A stretch of 64,000 bases of DNA, from assembly GCA_003255025.1 (NCBI GenBank), contig QANY01002466.1:248001-312000 (forward strand), in the 5' to 3' direction. The notes under the pieces are model-generated. The model was given only the letters and a program-made list of their open reading frames with translations. It did no database searches and had not been told where the DNA came from. Source of the stretch: Datisca glomerata (lineage: Eukaryota; Streptophyta; Magnoliopsida; Cucurbitales; Datiscaceae). The translations under genes and the position numbers were made by a program. Of this stretch, positions 24,099-36,235 are shown piece after piece. The first letter of the stretch is position 1; each line of letters opens with the position of its first letter.

Positions 24099-27000
24099 AT
24101 GGATCGCCTTCGTCCGCGGGATAGGCAGGTCTTTTTGGGCTTTACGAAGGCTGAGGTACCTTTTTTTTTTTTTTCGAAATTTGATTGGAGTTACCTATTG
24201 TCCAAGTGTTAGGCTTCTTTTGGGCTTTTAGCTCTTCTTTTGGGTCTTAATAAATCGTCGAAAGGAAGGTCTTGAATTGAGCTTCAGCTTCTAACATGGG
24301 ATTCTAAGTAATCTGAAGCTGTTCCTGTAAGACTTCGTTTATGACGCGATGTTTGAGGCTTTTCTTATTGCTATTGGAAAACTTCTCGGTATACCGATCA
24401 TTTGCTCGACTTCGGCATTTTTCTCATTTCTCTTGGGCACGCCCGTTCACGGTGCATGTGATGTATTTCGCGAAAGCAATTCTAGGTTGCATTAAAGTTT
24501 CTTTGTTTGTTTCTCTAATATTTTTGTTCTTTGAATTCTAAAAACTTGAGCTATACTTAATCTGAAATTTTAGCCCTCATCTTTCACACAGTTCTGTTAC
24601 TTTTTTAAGCGTTTATAACCAATCCAAATCTAGTATGAGTTGTGTAGTGTGTGATGCATTCTTAGACTCATGTTACTTATAGCCTTCTTCAGAGTAGTGG
24701 TGTCATAAAGTTGAGTTTTTTCCTATAGTCCACACATTTTGTCGTTAATTTGTTTGATGATGCATGATTAATCTGGTAATGTTACTACCCAACTTTGAGG
24801 ACGATCCGCCTCTAAAACGAACAAATGCTAGAAAAAGCGTTATGTTGATAAGAGGATATCACACTGGAGATGGGATGAAATTTCATTATGCTACAAGGAA
24901 AAGATTTGATCTAAAAATTTTTGGAATGATGCCATATGTAGGTAGCCATTTCCATAATCTTTGTTTTAAAATGTCCAATGTGGCTATAGAAAACATGTAG
25001 TTTCTGGTCATTTTTTTAAGGCATAAAAGAACTTTCTATTTTCCAGCATGTAAACTTGTCTAGACAATTAATTTTCGAGTTGAAAATACAACACTTTTTC
25101 CGTATGTGAATGGTTAGCCCTGACAATCGATATGTGGTCTTTGACTCCTTATACGGAATTGCAAGGTTTCTTTCTTTTCCTTTACCTCTTTTGGGAAGCC
25201 TTACTTGTTCTTTATTTCTTTGATGCTAATGTTTTTACTAAAGTTGTCTAATGGTTTCTGATTTAACCCTCATAAACAGATAGAGAAATTGGAGAAGTTG
25301 CTAAAAGAAACAGGGGACAAATTGCTGAACCGTGAATTTTGTCGAAAAATTGCACTAAATTTTAAGTGAGATTCATTTCTTTGAGTGTCTTCATCTCTTT
25401 CAGCATATAAATATTTAGATTCGCCTTAGATACATTACGGATATTTGTGGCGCAAATAGCTGTGGGATTGTTAACTCATCTTTTGGCTCTGCAGTCGGTC
25501 ATCTGGTCGTGCTGGAAAACCTGTTGTGAAGTGGACTGAGGTTGTGGATTCTGTGTTATTTCCTTCTTTTCTTTGATTACTGTATTTCCCTGCCTTTAAT
25601 CATTCCCCACTAGGACTTAATCTAGTTATGATATCTTAGGTGCATGACTGGTTCCAAAGTAGTCAGCAAGACTCACAAAAAGCCAATGGAAGTGCATCTG
25701 AGCTTCCAGAAGCTCGCCCGTCAGATAAGACACATCAGAGTCCTCAAGATCCTGAAGGTAATTACTGCTTTCTGTTTTACTCCTGATCCTATATAAAATG
25801 ATCGATAGTATGCTCATGCTCAACTATAGATGCTTTAGTTCTTGCTATGAATGACCTCTCCTCTATTTGTTTTTGTGTGTGTGTGTGTTGGGGTGAGGAC
25901 ACAGTGGCAGTGGGGTGGAGATATAATAACCGGACATCAGAGAACAATGATTAGGTTGTATCTACACTTTCTCGGGGTTTCTTTTGTGAGTAATACTAAA
26001 TCTTTTTTACCGATAGAAAGAATAATAACTGAACATCAGAGTCCGCCCTATGCACTGTCTACTCGTTCCTTGATTCAGTGAACTCTAGATAATTAATTAC
26101 TAGTCTCATGTTTTTGCATGTTGTTTTTGAGATTAAATTAGTTGGACATGCGTATCATAACTGAATGCCTCAGAAAAGAGTGTCCCCAAAATCCAGAAGT
26201 TAACAGAAGCACAATAGTAAAACATTGTAGTTGAAGTAAAATGAATTTAGGGCATGTGATATCATCAGAAGTTTACTACTGCCTTAGTAGTGGAAACATA
26301 ACTGTTAAAATATCTCCATTATGATCATACTGAAGTACAATATTAGGATGAACTCTAGAAAAACGTTTCACGTGCCTGTAAACAGCTCAAGTTTCATTAA
26401 GTTGGGCAAATTGGCACAGCGTTCACAGATAGGGAACTTGCTTTTTCTTTACCAATTTCAAAATTTTTGTGGCTGTTTAGTTCTTGGAGAACCAGGAAAT
26501 GTATCTACTGCCCATCTCGGCCAACTCTCCATCATTTTTATACTTAGTTTCTTTCTCTGCTATCTCCCATCTATCTATTTTATTTAGTTATTCACTAGAG
26601 CAATTATGATCTGGAAGTTGATCCAGGGCAAGTGTTTGGATCTATTATGACAAAGCCACAAGGCGCTCAATGGACCTTTTCATCTTAGAAAACCTTTTTC
26701 TGAGCTTTTAATTGACGCAAGAAATATTTTTGTACAGCCACATGTATTCACATATCTCCATTAGAAGTTATTTAATGGCGCTACTTTATGTCTTACATAG
26801 AACATATGGATCATTTTATATATTCTAATTGCACTAATAGCAGAAAAAATGTAAAGAAACTAATACAACTGGTGCCTGGAATATAATACGCACAAAAGTG
26901 CTTTTCTCTGTATATATTTCTAGAAAATACTTATTTTCTGTAATGAATTTTGTTCGAAAGCAGGAGAAAAAATCCCCGACATATCAAATTTGGAATTTGA

Positions 27001-28889
27001 GGCAAGGTCATCGAAAGATGGTGCATGGTATGAGAACTTTTTCTACTATTTATTATGGGAAACTATTTCATATTTACTTTTATGTTCAGCATTGGATTGT
27101 TAGTTGCATCCACTATTTGCTAATGCTAACTGCTACCCTTGTCTTCCATTGGCGACAAGTTGAGCTGGGAGTATGACTGCATGAGATTAGTATTTTGTAT
27201 TTATTGCATGGCAAGTCGTTAACGGTCTCAAATGTTACATTGAAAGGCTAAAATGCATGGACTACTGAAATGTCTGATTTTATGGAGACGGCAATTTTAG
27301 AAAACAATTTTGGAGGGGAAGACAAATAAGTCAAGCTTGAACCTACTAGAAAATGCAATAGTCTCTTTGAAAAGTAATAAAAGAATAAGGTTGAGAGGGT
27401 AAACTTAACAAGCATATAAGTCCAGTTTTATGGACTCATGCCACAAGTCTTAAGCACCTCATTTGGGACAGAGTTTGTAAAACTATACGAAGGACTCGTG
27501 AATAATACCGCAATATATGTTGAAAGTTGCCTCTATGTAACTTTGTAATACTCATGAAATTGTAATTCTTGGATTGAATTGCAAGTAAAACAAGCTCAGA
27601 GCTGTCATTTCACAATTTTTCGGTTGGAGAGAGTGGTGATTGTGACAGGTTATTCAACACAACATTTTTTATGTGATAAATACATGTTAGCAGAAGTAGG
27701 GATGATGTGAGGTCAACAAAATTCTATAACTACCAAGTCCATACAGTTTATGGATAAAAAACTGTTCGAAGACAGGATAATAAGAGATTTTATGCATTTT
27801 GTACCTTATACTGTGGTTATTACCACTGGTATATTGTTCGGCAATTTCATTTCTTGATAGGTTTTGTTTTGATGTTATGCAGGTATGATGTCGACATGTT
27901 CCTCACTCATAGAATTCTTAGTACAGGCGAAGCTGTGAGTTGTTCACTAATGCTTTGTTGATTGCCTCAATAACTTGTAAACCCTGAGCTGTAGCTCAGT
28001 TGGTTATACCCTGTGTTTGCTGTCAGAGGTCTCACCAGTTCAATCTGCTCTCAGGGCAACTAGAGGTTCTATGTGATGGGGAACTTCAGGACCCGTAGGA
28101 TTAGTCAGGCCCTAGCCCGGATACCTGCATTACCACCCCCCTCCCCCCCCAAAAAAAAAAAAACAGTTCTTAGGGCTGTATTCTTCACCTTTTATTTACC
28201 GATGAAAAAGGGGGGAGAGATTTGGTGACTCAAGCTCAGTCCATAGAGGGATGGATTGGGATTGGGGTGGCGGGGGATGTGGCTAACCGCAAACATTCAT
28301 TCCTCTTGTCAACCCCAAAAGGGCATATGAATTTTTTTTCTGCAAAGCATTTCATGTAAATTTGTCTGATCAATTGTGCCCTCTATTAAAGGAAGTTCGT
28401 GTGAGATTTGTTGGATTTGGAGCTGAAGAAGACGAATGGGTCAATGTTAAAAAGGCAGTACGAGAACGGTCCCTGCCTCTAGAGCACTCAGAGTGTGATA
28501 AACTGAATGTCGGAGATCTCGTCCTCTGTTTTCAGGTAAACTGTGAATTCCTTTTCTTTATGACCTGAAAGTTGTCCTCTTTCTACATCTTAGATTTATC
28601 GGACTGATTCTTAGGAGAGGAGAGATCAGGCAATCTACTACGATGCCCATATTATAGAAATACAAAAGAGAATGCATGATATAAGAGGCTGCAGGTGTCT
28701 CTTCTCAATTCGGTATGATCATGACAACACTGAGGCAAGTACTAACACCCTCAATGTTCCGTGATAACTTTTTTAACTGGTTTGTCTAGAGCATATCTAT
28801 TGAATTAATGTGGCCAAGTGAGCTAATTCTTCTCGTTTAAGCAGGAAAGAGTTCGCTTGAGGAGACTATGCCGAAGGCCATCGTATTAG
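24099..28889 (+). CDS. SHH1: SAWADEE HOMEODOMAIN HOMOLOG 1 (RdDM chromatin reader), 9 exons, 243 aa
   Basis: Exons: 24,099-24,155; 25,280-25,365; 25,495-25,540; 25,640-25,757; 26,964-27,027; 27,883-27,934; 28,392-28,535; 28,615-28,734; 28,845-28,889. They total 732 nt, and every junction keeps frame. Residues ~13-75 form a divergent homeodomain ([22 protein letters not shown]). Its third helix reads WFQSS, without the DNA-contacting Asn51, as in SHH1 relatives. Residues ~112-240 form the SAWADEE domain ([39 protein letters not shown]). His210, Cys215 and Cys217 (HDIRGCRC) fit the family zinc site. In Arabidopsis SHH1 reads H3K9me with unmethylated H3K4 and recruits Pol IV. Length (243 vs about 258 aa) fits SHH1 better than SHH2. 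All introns are GT-AG except intron 8 (GC-AG). An in-frame ATG at 23,985 also exists, but homologs start near the 24,099 Met. Confidence 0.95.
24156..25279 (+). other. SHH1 intron 1
   Basis: Donor GAG|GTACCT and acceptor CAG|ATAGAG. The poly-T run just inside the donor (about 24,160-24,174) is unusual. ORFs inside (24,341, 24,764) have no homology I recognise. Confidence 0.9.
25758..26963 (+). other. SHH1 intron 4
   Basis: Donor GAAG|GTAATT and acceptor AAAGCAG|GAGAA. It contains a (GT)n microsatellite at about 25,872-25,889. No insertion recognised. Confidence 0.88.
27982..28164 (+). mobile_element. tRNA-derived SINE inserted in SHH1 intron 6
   Basis: The 75-nt head (27,982-28,056) keeps a tRNA-like acceptor stem: CCCTGAG at the 5' side pairs perfectly with CTCAGGG. 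It contains an exact RNA polymerase III A box, TAGCTCAGTTGG. The B box (AGTTCAATCTG) is degenerate. A body follows with GGATTAGTCAGGCCC.AGCCCGGATACC, resembling angiosperm SINE bodies. It ends in a C-rich stretch and a run of 13 A. It lies in the sense orientation between SHH1 exons 6 and 7, about 230 bp before exon 7. No clear target duplication. Confidence 0.78.
28735..28844 (+). other. SHH1 intron 8, GC-AG type
   Basis: The junction reads ACTGAG|GCAAGT ... AAGCAG|GAAAGA. Only the GC donor keeps the conserved frame (NTE + ERVRL). The nearby GT in GCAAGT would shift frame. GCAAGT after AG is the usual context of natural GC donors. Confidence 0.88.
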
Positions 28890-31586
28890 ATTGCGGTGCT
28901 AATATTTGTCCGCTCTTTGAACTCCACATTCTTGTGTTGATTGATGATATCTTTCAAGAATGCATCCTGAAGAAAGGACGATGAACAAATCTCTAAAACA
29001 AGGCGAACTGCATGTTCTTAATTGCACTGTTTAATCTAATCGAATGCAAGATTTGTCGTTGTATACATATTTTGGTACATACCAATCTTTCTTTCCACAT
29101 CCATTTTTCAGAACTCTAGCTAATGAAAAAAAATCCATCGCTAAGAGCAATGGTCTTGATCTTGCATTCACAAGTATTATCTCCCTCAATAAATGTTAAA
29201 AGGGAACCAGGTGTTGAGGATGAAATGCAGTCGAGGTAATCAAACGAGGTTAATGGTATTAAGTTCATTGTTATTTTGTAATGGCATATTCACCACTTAA
29301 AAGAAACGTAATTTGCTTCCCAACAAAAAAGATCGCAATTGCATGATTATGGTTGCCATCAGGAAAGCAGAATATCTCCAACACCCAACCAAAAAGCACC
29401 TTGGGTATAAACAAAACGCTGCTAAAGAGTCCTGCATGGATAAACACACTGATCAGATCTAGCCAACAAAGTATTCCATGTGACAAATTACAGTAGATGG
29501 CCAATAAGTTTGGATCCGAAATGCCTCCAAACCAATTCTGACGAACATAAGACCATATTCTTAGTTGGCGCAAATTTCAAAGGTCAATTAGTTTTAAAAA
29601 AATCACTTATTTGATTTTGTGAAGATGAGATCAATTTATGGTCGTTGGTTCTGATCCTAATATCTCAGATTGGACAAAAACCACAACCTGTTAACAGGAG
29701 GTTATCCAATTGCAGTAAGTTCACTCGGGTCAGAAAAGGAGCCAGAGTTTAAGAGTTCTGCCTTGGCTGAAAAAGTGATGCATCAAGTTCAACATGCAAC
29801 TAACACTTGCCTAAACCAGATTAGGCCCACACAACTTATAGGTCACAGAAACTTGTGGAAGAATAACACCTATTTCACACACATTATCTCTATTACTGGT
29901 CCAGGCTAAAGAAATTACAGAAGTACACCTTAACTGAGCTTAATCCAGAAATAATCCTTTTGCGCGGCAAGTCATTAGTTTCGCACTAATAAATTCCAAA
30001 AAATAATTATGTCAATATTAAAAAATAAAAACTATCCTTGCATTACTTCATCAATTCATTTCTACACTACAAGAAATGGAGCTTTGCTTATTCGTACTGT
30101 TTTACAGAGTGGGTGTTCAGTACTTTCTCCTGCTTAAATCAAATAAGAATTAAACAGACAAATGAAAGTTTGTCAGAGAATACGATACAATCAACCCCCC
30201 CACCCCTCCAACCCTAAACCAAACAAAAAAAAACAAAATAGGAACTTGTCAGAGAGTATGATAACACAAAGTCTATGCATCTTTTGAAAAAATTATCATA
30301 TATGATATTGCAACTGTTTCTTTACCATTTCTTGTATCCATTAACCAATCTTTTGTCAAGAAACAAGCAAACAGCATAAGATTTCCGGGATACGCATGTT
30401 ACTTTTCTGAAAAAAAGAGGGCAGCAGAAAAAACTTAGAAAAAGAAGCGAGGATCAAACTTACCTGTTGGAAATATCAAAGGACTGAGAGCTGCTGGAAA
30501 CTCCCAGGAGATTTGCTAATGAACCTTACAGGATCACTCATTTTCAGTCTCAAGGCCTTCCAAGTCAAGTATTGGCTCATTGATGGTGCTCACCATTATT
30601 CTGCTTGGCAGAAATTATGAGATGTGATAGGGAAAGTTGAAGAGAAATTAATACACACATTCACACGCATGATATTGAATAAACCAGCATGCTCAATATG
30701 ATGATGGAAGCTAGCTACAAGATGCTCATTACATTAGCATGATAGGGCACCTCTATGGAAATAAAAGTTTATATAGACAATGCTAACCAAAACTAACTTG
30801 ATATGATTTCATGAAAAATTCCAAAACCTAAGCAGAATGATTTTTTTCTTTCTATTTTTTTACCCAAAAAGTAAGTTACATAATATGCATCTCCAGGAAG
30901 TTAGAAGAATCCTTCAATTCTCTCAGGCCACATTAGAAAGTGTATTGGAAAACTGAAATAGAAAAACAAGGTAAGATGAGTATATGCACAAAATAACGGA
31001 TCTCTAAGGTACCATGCATGCTTCAAAATGCACCAACGTTGGTTGTAGGTATGTGGAAAATGGAAAATACATGGCATAGTAAATATCAGAGAAAGCATTA
31101 CAAATCCTCACTTTAAAATGTACATAATCTGTCTTCTAAGTCAAATTTAGACATTCAAAAAGTATCTCTCTGAGTCCAAAAAGGTGGGATAAAATAATGA
31201 GAATGTCTACATTCCACCGAAATCATATGTTCTGCAAACGCCCAGGTAATCAAATTTCAAAACAACCTGTCCACTTGCCTTCAACCAAGCTATTACTGAT
31301 TCGAGACTATACAAACACTTCAACATTGGACAGAATAACCCCAGTACTAGCAGACATGAAGAATCTAAATATCCCAAACTACTTATGACACGATTGACAA
31401 CCAGAGCACAGGTGTTTGTATTAGATGCCGTGCGATTGCAATAGTAAGGAAAAGTTAAGCATAAAAAATTCCCATACGCCATGACTGGGTTGACATGTTT
31501 TCTTCATGCGGCAGTAAATGTTAAAAGAGCTCACTCGGGCAAAGACATGAAATAAGATCTTGGCATTTGAACAAAACTTTGGAAGT
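28890..31586. other. Convergent intergenic region between SHH1 and the MLK kinase
   Basis: Holds the 3' UTRs of both genes, not resolved here. The 100-codon minus-strand ORF at 29,573-29,271 has no recognised domain. A minus-strand segment about 30,600-30,471 ends in a strong donor (CAACAG|GTAAGT) and may be a non-coding or 3'-UTR exon of the kinase locus. CACTACAAGAAATGGAGC at about 30,065 resembles a CACTA terminus, but no partner was found. Confidence 0.5.
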
Positions 31587-34500
31587 TCATGAAACTGATC
31601 GACCATAGCAAATAGATGCAATATAAAGATTCTTTGCCCATTTCTCCTGCACACATGCAATACAATAGTATTTAGGTTCAGGAAAAATATGTTGGTGCAA
31701 GAAAGAAGATAAGCAGATGACGATGAACCTAGACGTTCTACTTCAACCTTAACATGTGTACTAGGAAAAGCAGAAGTTCGCAGTGTTTCTTGAGTCTCAT
31801 CAGCTGGTTTTCTTCTTGGCACGCTAAGAATAAGAGCAGCCTGGTCCCAATTTGCCGCAGTTGATGTGATGCGGTAACCACTGTCCCACCTCCGATGGAT
31901 ACCCTCACTAGGATACAGAAAATCCAGTTCAACAACCTGAAACACCAACATATACAAATATTAGGCAACATCGCATAGGAAGACAGTGTCCTAACAGATT
32001 CTCAAATTTTGTGACCTGGTCAGAAAACCCAGCACCGCGAGAGACAACGATTGCCCATTTACTTCCAGCAGTGGCCATGGCGGTTACATGAAACCCTTCT
32101 CTCCATTTTTTATTTATCCACTTGAAAGGAAATGAATCACTGACTTTATATGACTGCTGAAGGTACTGGGTCCCTAAAGCCAAAATAACAGGACAATAAG
32201 TAGTTAAACAAATTTCAAGCAATAGTCTTTGAATTAATAAAAAAAATAGTAATAAAGAGATACTTGAACTAACCCTTGGACATTACAACTAGCGAGCTTC
32301 CATTATTAGCTCCTGCAATTGCAGTTATGTAGTAGTTCTTCTCCCACTGTTCCATTATCCATTCCTGTAAACAAGGAACAGGAACATGCGGTTAAAATTA
32401 TTTTTTTAGTTGTAATATCGGGTATTCAGAGGCCAAACTCTCAGAGCTTATCCTTGGTATGATGGAGCATTATGAAAGATACATGGATATCTAATCTAAT
32501 CCAACCTTGTGAAGAAATAAGGGTGAAAGTTCATAAACTTGGGCAGTGAAGCCTGTGCCAGCGTCCATGACCAGGGCCCAAAGGTTTGAACAAGAAGCCA
32601 CACTGCTTATAAACAACCCATCTTCATTTCCCTTCTCAATATGCTGAGAGAGCCTCATGTTTGCAACATTAAAGTGAAATCTACAATAGAAGATGTATTA
32701 AATCAAAATCATATTCTTCTCGTAAACTTGAAGATCTATCTCCAGTACATTAACTCAGAACCTTTGCTTCATAGGTCGACGAGCATTATAGACGCTTATC
32801 CACTGTGTTGCAGGCATCCCCATTCTAATCTTCTTCTTTGGTTGTTCATTGTCTTCCGCTTCCATAGTCAGTCTTCCTCTCTTCTGTCCGACCTGACACA
32901 TCAGCTTCACAATAAAGTTGATATTTGTAAGATAGTCTCCAAAGAAAAGTTAACAAATTTCCATTTCCTGACCAGTCAATGGCACAAAACAATATTTCTA
33001 TGTGTTAAAAGGGTCCCAAAACACAACATCAACGAACCCCAAAAGTACCTTTTGAGCACCCTCTGTGTTAATTGGCCTGATATCTGGATTTGGACCCACA
33101 ATCCCATCAAAAAGAGATATATATTTTGCATAGTTGGGCTCTTCATCAAATTTTAGATTCACAACATACTCCACAAATTCTCTAAAAGGTTGAGGGCAAA
33201 GACAACAGAGAATTTCAGAGGAAGTGGCCATTTTCTTCTTGCAGACAAGGAATCCTTTATTTTCTCCCTAAATGAAACCATAGTATTATTGTTAGACAAG
33301 CAAAAATACATGAAAAACAATCAGTTGTTCAACATGAAAAACATAAACCTGATATCCCTGCCAAGGCAACATTCCACGGAGAAGAAAAATGAGTGTATAA
33401 GCAAGAGATTCCAGGTCATCTCTGCGGCTACCAGTTCGTCCAAGATGAGCATGCACACTAGCATACCGTACCGTTCCCCTGACAAAATTATCAGATGGCA
33501 ATTAAATATTTAAGTCCAAAGGCAGGGTGACAACATAGTACCAAATATGTATTATTTTGACCTGAATACATCTGGCCGTTGATCATATTCAACATGTTGC
33601 CCAGTTGAATTATCTCGCCACCGGGAGGCTAATGTGAAACCGAGACAACAATAAACATTAATATTATATTTTATTGCACCAAAGTACCAAACAGCAAATA
33701 AGTAAATCATTATTTTACCTAATCCAAGATCAACAAGAAACAGCTTTTTCTCCTCGGGTGTTCCAGGTGGGCCAAGCAAAAAATTCTCAGGTTTCACGTC
33801 CCCATGCACATACCTGAGAAGGGTATAGGCAAGGATGTATGTACCACATATCAATTACTACTGAGATTTTACTACTTTATTACATGAAACGTCTTTATCC
33901 ATAAAGATAGTTATCATAAACAGAAAGGAGAATAATGACATCACCCATTAGAGTGCAACTTCTCTAATATAGATATTGCCTCAATCGCGATACATGCAAC
34001 CATTTCAATCGTCATCCTGTGGTTGGAAATACGCAATGAAAAATAATTTTAGTAATTGAAACCCCATTGTCATCTAATCCAGAAATGATAAGAGGTATAA
34101 TTTTACAATTATCAGTATATATGCAAACTTACGTCAGTGAATTATTATTCCAAACATCCCATAGACTAGGTCCAAGCATATCCATAACCTGCATGACCCA
34201 AATGGTTATTTTGCGCTTTCTAAAGAAAGACAATTTTGTATTAGTGGTCCAAACTGTTATTGAAAGGAACATATCATCATACATGAAAGATTAACATACC
34301 ATGACATAGTAGTCACCTTGCCGGCCCTTATAATGAACTCGTGGCACACCATGACTACCACCAAGTGCACTGCACAATCAGTAGAGAAAATTCACTATCA
34401 GACTATGACTGGAGATTTTACAAAAGCAAACACTCTACGGTGATTTCTAAGAGAACCAAATTAAAGTGAAGATAGGTCTCTCACTTGTAAACTTGCCACT

Positions 34501-35511
34501 CGTAAGGCGGTCCATACTTACATCCTTTGCTACTTTTATGCTCAAATTTTAAGGCTACCTTAATTAAAGACAGAACAGTGGAAGCGTTAGCAACAAATAA
34601 CTCCACACCAATCAGAAGGGACTTGCACTTGCACATACACAGATTGTCATACCTCTAAAGCACCAGAACCACTTCGTTCATTTGAGCTTGTGGGACGAAC
34701 ACGTCGACCAACATAAACTTGTCCAAACCCTCCTTTACCTAGTTTTCTTTCAGTTTTGTATAATGGGGAACCACCAACCTGTACCTGTTTTGGAGGAATA
34801 AAAGACTATAAAAATTCTGCCTATGGGCAAGGTTTGTATACGTCAACAAACAAGAATAACATCAGAACCCGCAAATAGAACCAAATGTCCTTATCACTTC
34901 AAGAATGAGTTACGTTATTTCACCACCGACTAAAGATTAAAAAAATACAAAAAAAGAAAGAACAAATGGAAGATGTTCAGTAATATCCGCCTATCCCTTC
35001 AGGAACAAATTAAAGTTTTCACGCTCTGAAGAGGCAAACGGATACGAAGAATAAAAACAACAAAGAGAAAGCGAAAGGTTCACTTTGTGTCGTCAACAAC
35101 CAGCAGGGAAAGGCATTCAAAACAGAAAATTTGCTTCTCTTTTTTCCCCTTTTACATCAACAGAAATTATGCACAAAGTTGGGCGTTTGATTACAGGTCG
35201 TCTTCCAGATTGCTTTTCAAAGTCCGTCTGCCTAGTTCCGATGATCGTTCTTTACCGTTCCGGCATCTCCAGGTACCAATGTGAGCAGAGTGCCATCAGT
35301 AACAAGGCAACAAAAGAGCGACCGATAAATATCTCGTCTTTTTTTTGTCGTCTCATATATTTCATCGTTAATACGCGGTAGAAAACCAAAAACAAAAAGA
35401 ACACTTTAATGCAGGATGCTAAGAAACCAAAATCACCTTCTCGGGAAGAGGAGCTGTGCTGCCCTCGTCCTCGGCCCCAGGACCTTTGTCACCACTATCG
35501 TCCTCGTCCAT
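31587..35511 (-). CDS. MLK: MUT9-like / HD16-type casein kinase 1 (MLK/PPK family), 16 coding exons, at least 597 aa
   Basis: Exons in transcript order: 35,511-35,437; 34,784-34,653; 34,558-34,485; 34,369-34,300; 34,188-34,133; 34,016-33,945; 33,813-33,719; 33,628-33,562; 33,478-33,349; 33,267-33,049; 32,892-32,762; 32,680-32,506; 32,364-32,274; 32,173-32,016; 31,936-31,748; 31,646-31,587. All junctions are GT-AG and in frame (1,794 nt). Numbered from the internal Met, the kinase domain shows [12 protein letters not shown] (40), VALK with Lys73, catalytic HGDVKPEN (Asp165) and metal-binding DLG (188-190; DLG is normal in this family). [12 protein letters not shown] and LPWQGYQ follow. Residues ~331-597 are the plant-specific C-terminal extension. 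Relatives phosphorylate histone H3 Thr3, PIF3 and CRY2, and in rice HD16/EL1 acts on Ghd7. The N-terminal ~100 residues are unresolved (see 35,512-35,760). Confidence 0.93.
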
Positions 35512-35760
35512 GACTTTCCCTGCACACACTTCCTTCAAACCCTCCCTACTCCTCCTAGTCTTCCACTCCCTCTTCTCACCAAAAGAACCGCGTTTCAAAA
35601 CCCGCACGAAACTTCAGACAATCCTATATTAAGCAGCGCCGATCGAGTTCTTCTTCTCGCTACCGTCCTGTTCGCCCGATGGTCAGGCTTCGCCGGCGAT
35701 TCCGTGCAGTTAGCTTCGGGCGGACAATCGGGTTGAATAACGTTTGTAAACTGTAGAGCA
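35512..35760 (-). other. Candidate N-terminal coding sequence of the MLK gene, frame-interrupted
   Basis: Family members usually have ~100 residues before MDEYDSG. Directly upstream of the ATG at 35,511, the same frame stays open for about 37 codons (KRGSFGEKREWKTRRSR) back to a TGA near 35,616, but has no ATG. A different frame just upstream (about 35,750-35,590) encodes a basic tract, 'ARRRTRSALLNIG', of the kind found in these N-termini. Either a 1-nt indel (real or an assembly error) separates the two, or an extra intron or upstream exon is involved, or translation starts at 35,511. Confidence 0.5.
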
Positions 35761-36114
35761 GCTCATGAACAAGAGGTGCTGGTCTATGAAGGAATAGCAC
35801 CCAACTGGAGATGATTCTTGAACTTCAAGAACATATATAGCCACCAAAGAAATCAATCGCACTAAAAAATGGAAAAGGAAACAGAAGTTTTGTTTCGTTT
35901 GTTATAAATATAGCATTTTTATTTTTTAAAGACTTTTATACCTATTTTCTAAAATTCAGAATTTTATACCAGACTCATCACCGTCAATATTAAGTAATGA
36001 CATCTCTCTCTATCCTCATCATTTTTTTCCTTCTCCATGCAAAAATTAAATCAACCATGGTTGACAAATACTCACTACCTCACTCTTAGCTCTTATTCTC
36101 GCTTCCTCTCTTCT

Positions 36115-36235
36115 TCTTCAACAAAAAACGTACTTCTTCTTCTTCTCTTCTTCTTCTTCCGTTGCTTCTCATTCTTTTGTTGCTTCTTCTTTATTTTCTT
36201 CCTCTTCCTATTTTATTATTCTTCTACTTCTTCAA
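36115..36235. repeat. CTT-rich microsatellite
   Basis: Repeated CTTCTT and TTCTTC runs over about 120 bp upstream of the MITE. Low complexity, not coding. Confidence 0.8.

Noticed and set aside
27982..28056. Functional tRNA gene
   Set aside because: The acceptor stem and A box are good, but the B box is degenerate, no convincing anticodon arm is visible, and a SINE body and A-tail follow.
29271..29573. 100-codon minus-strand ORF downstream of SHH1
   Set aside because: No domain or splice context. Probably UTR or intergenic sequence.
30065..30085. CACTA terminus CACTACAAGAAATGGAGC
   Set aside because: No subterminal repeats or partner end. Too short to support an element.
31421..31957. 178-codon minus-strand ORF
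   Set aside because: It reads through MLK exon 15, intron 15 and exon 16 with 3' sequence in mixed frames. The spliced model is the supported reading.
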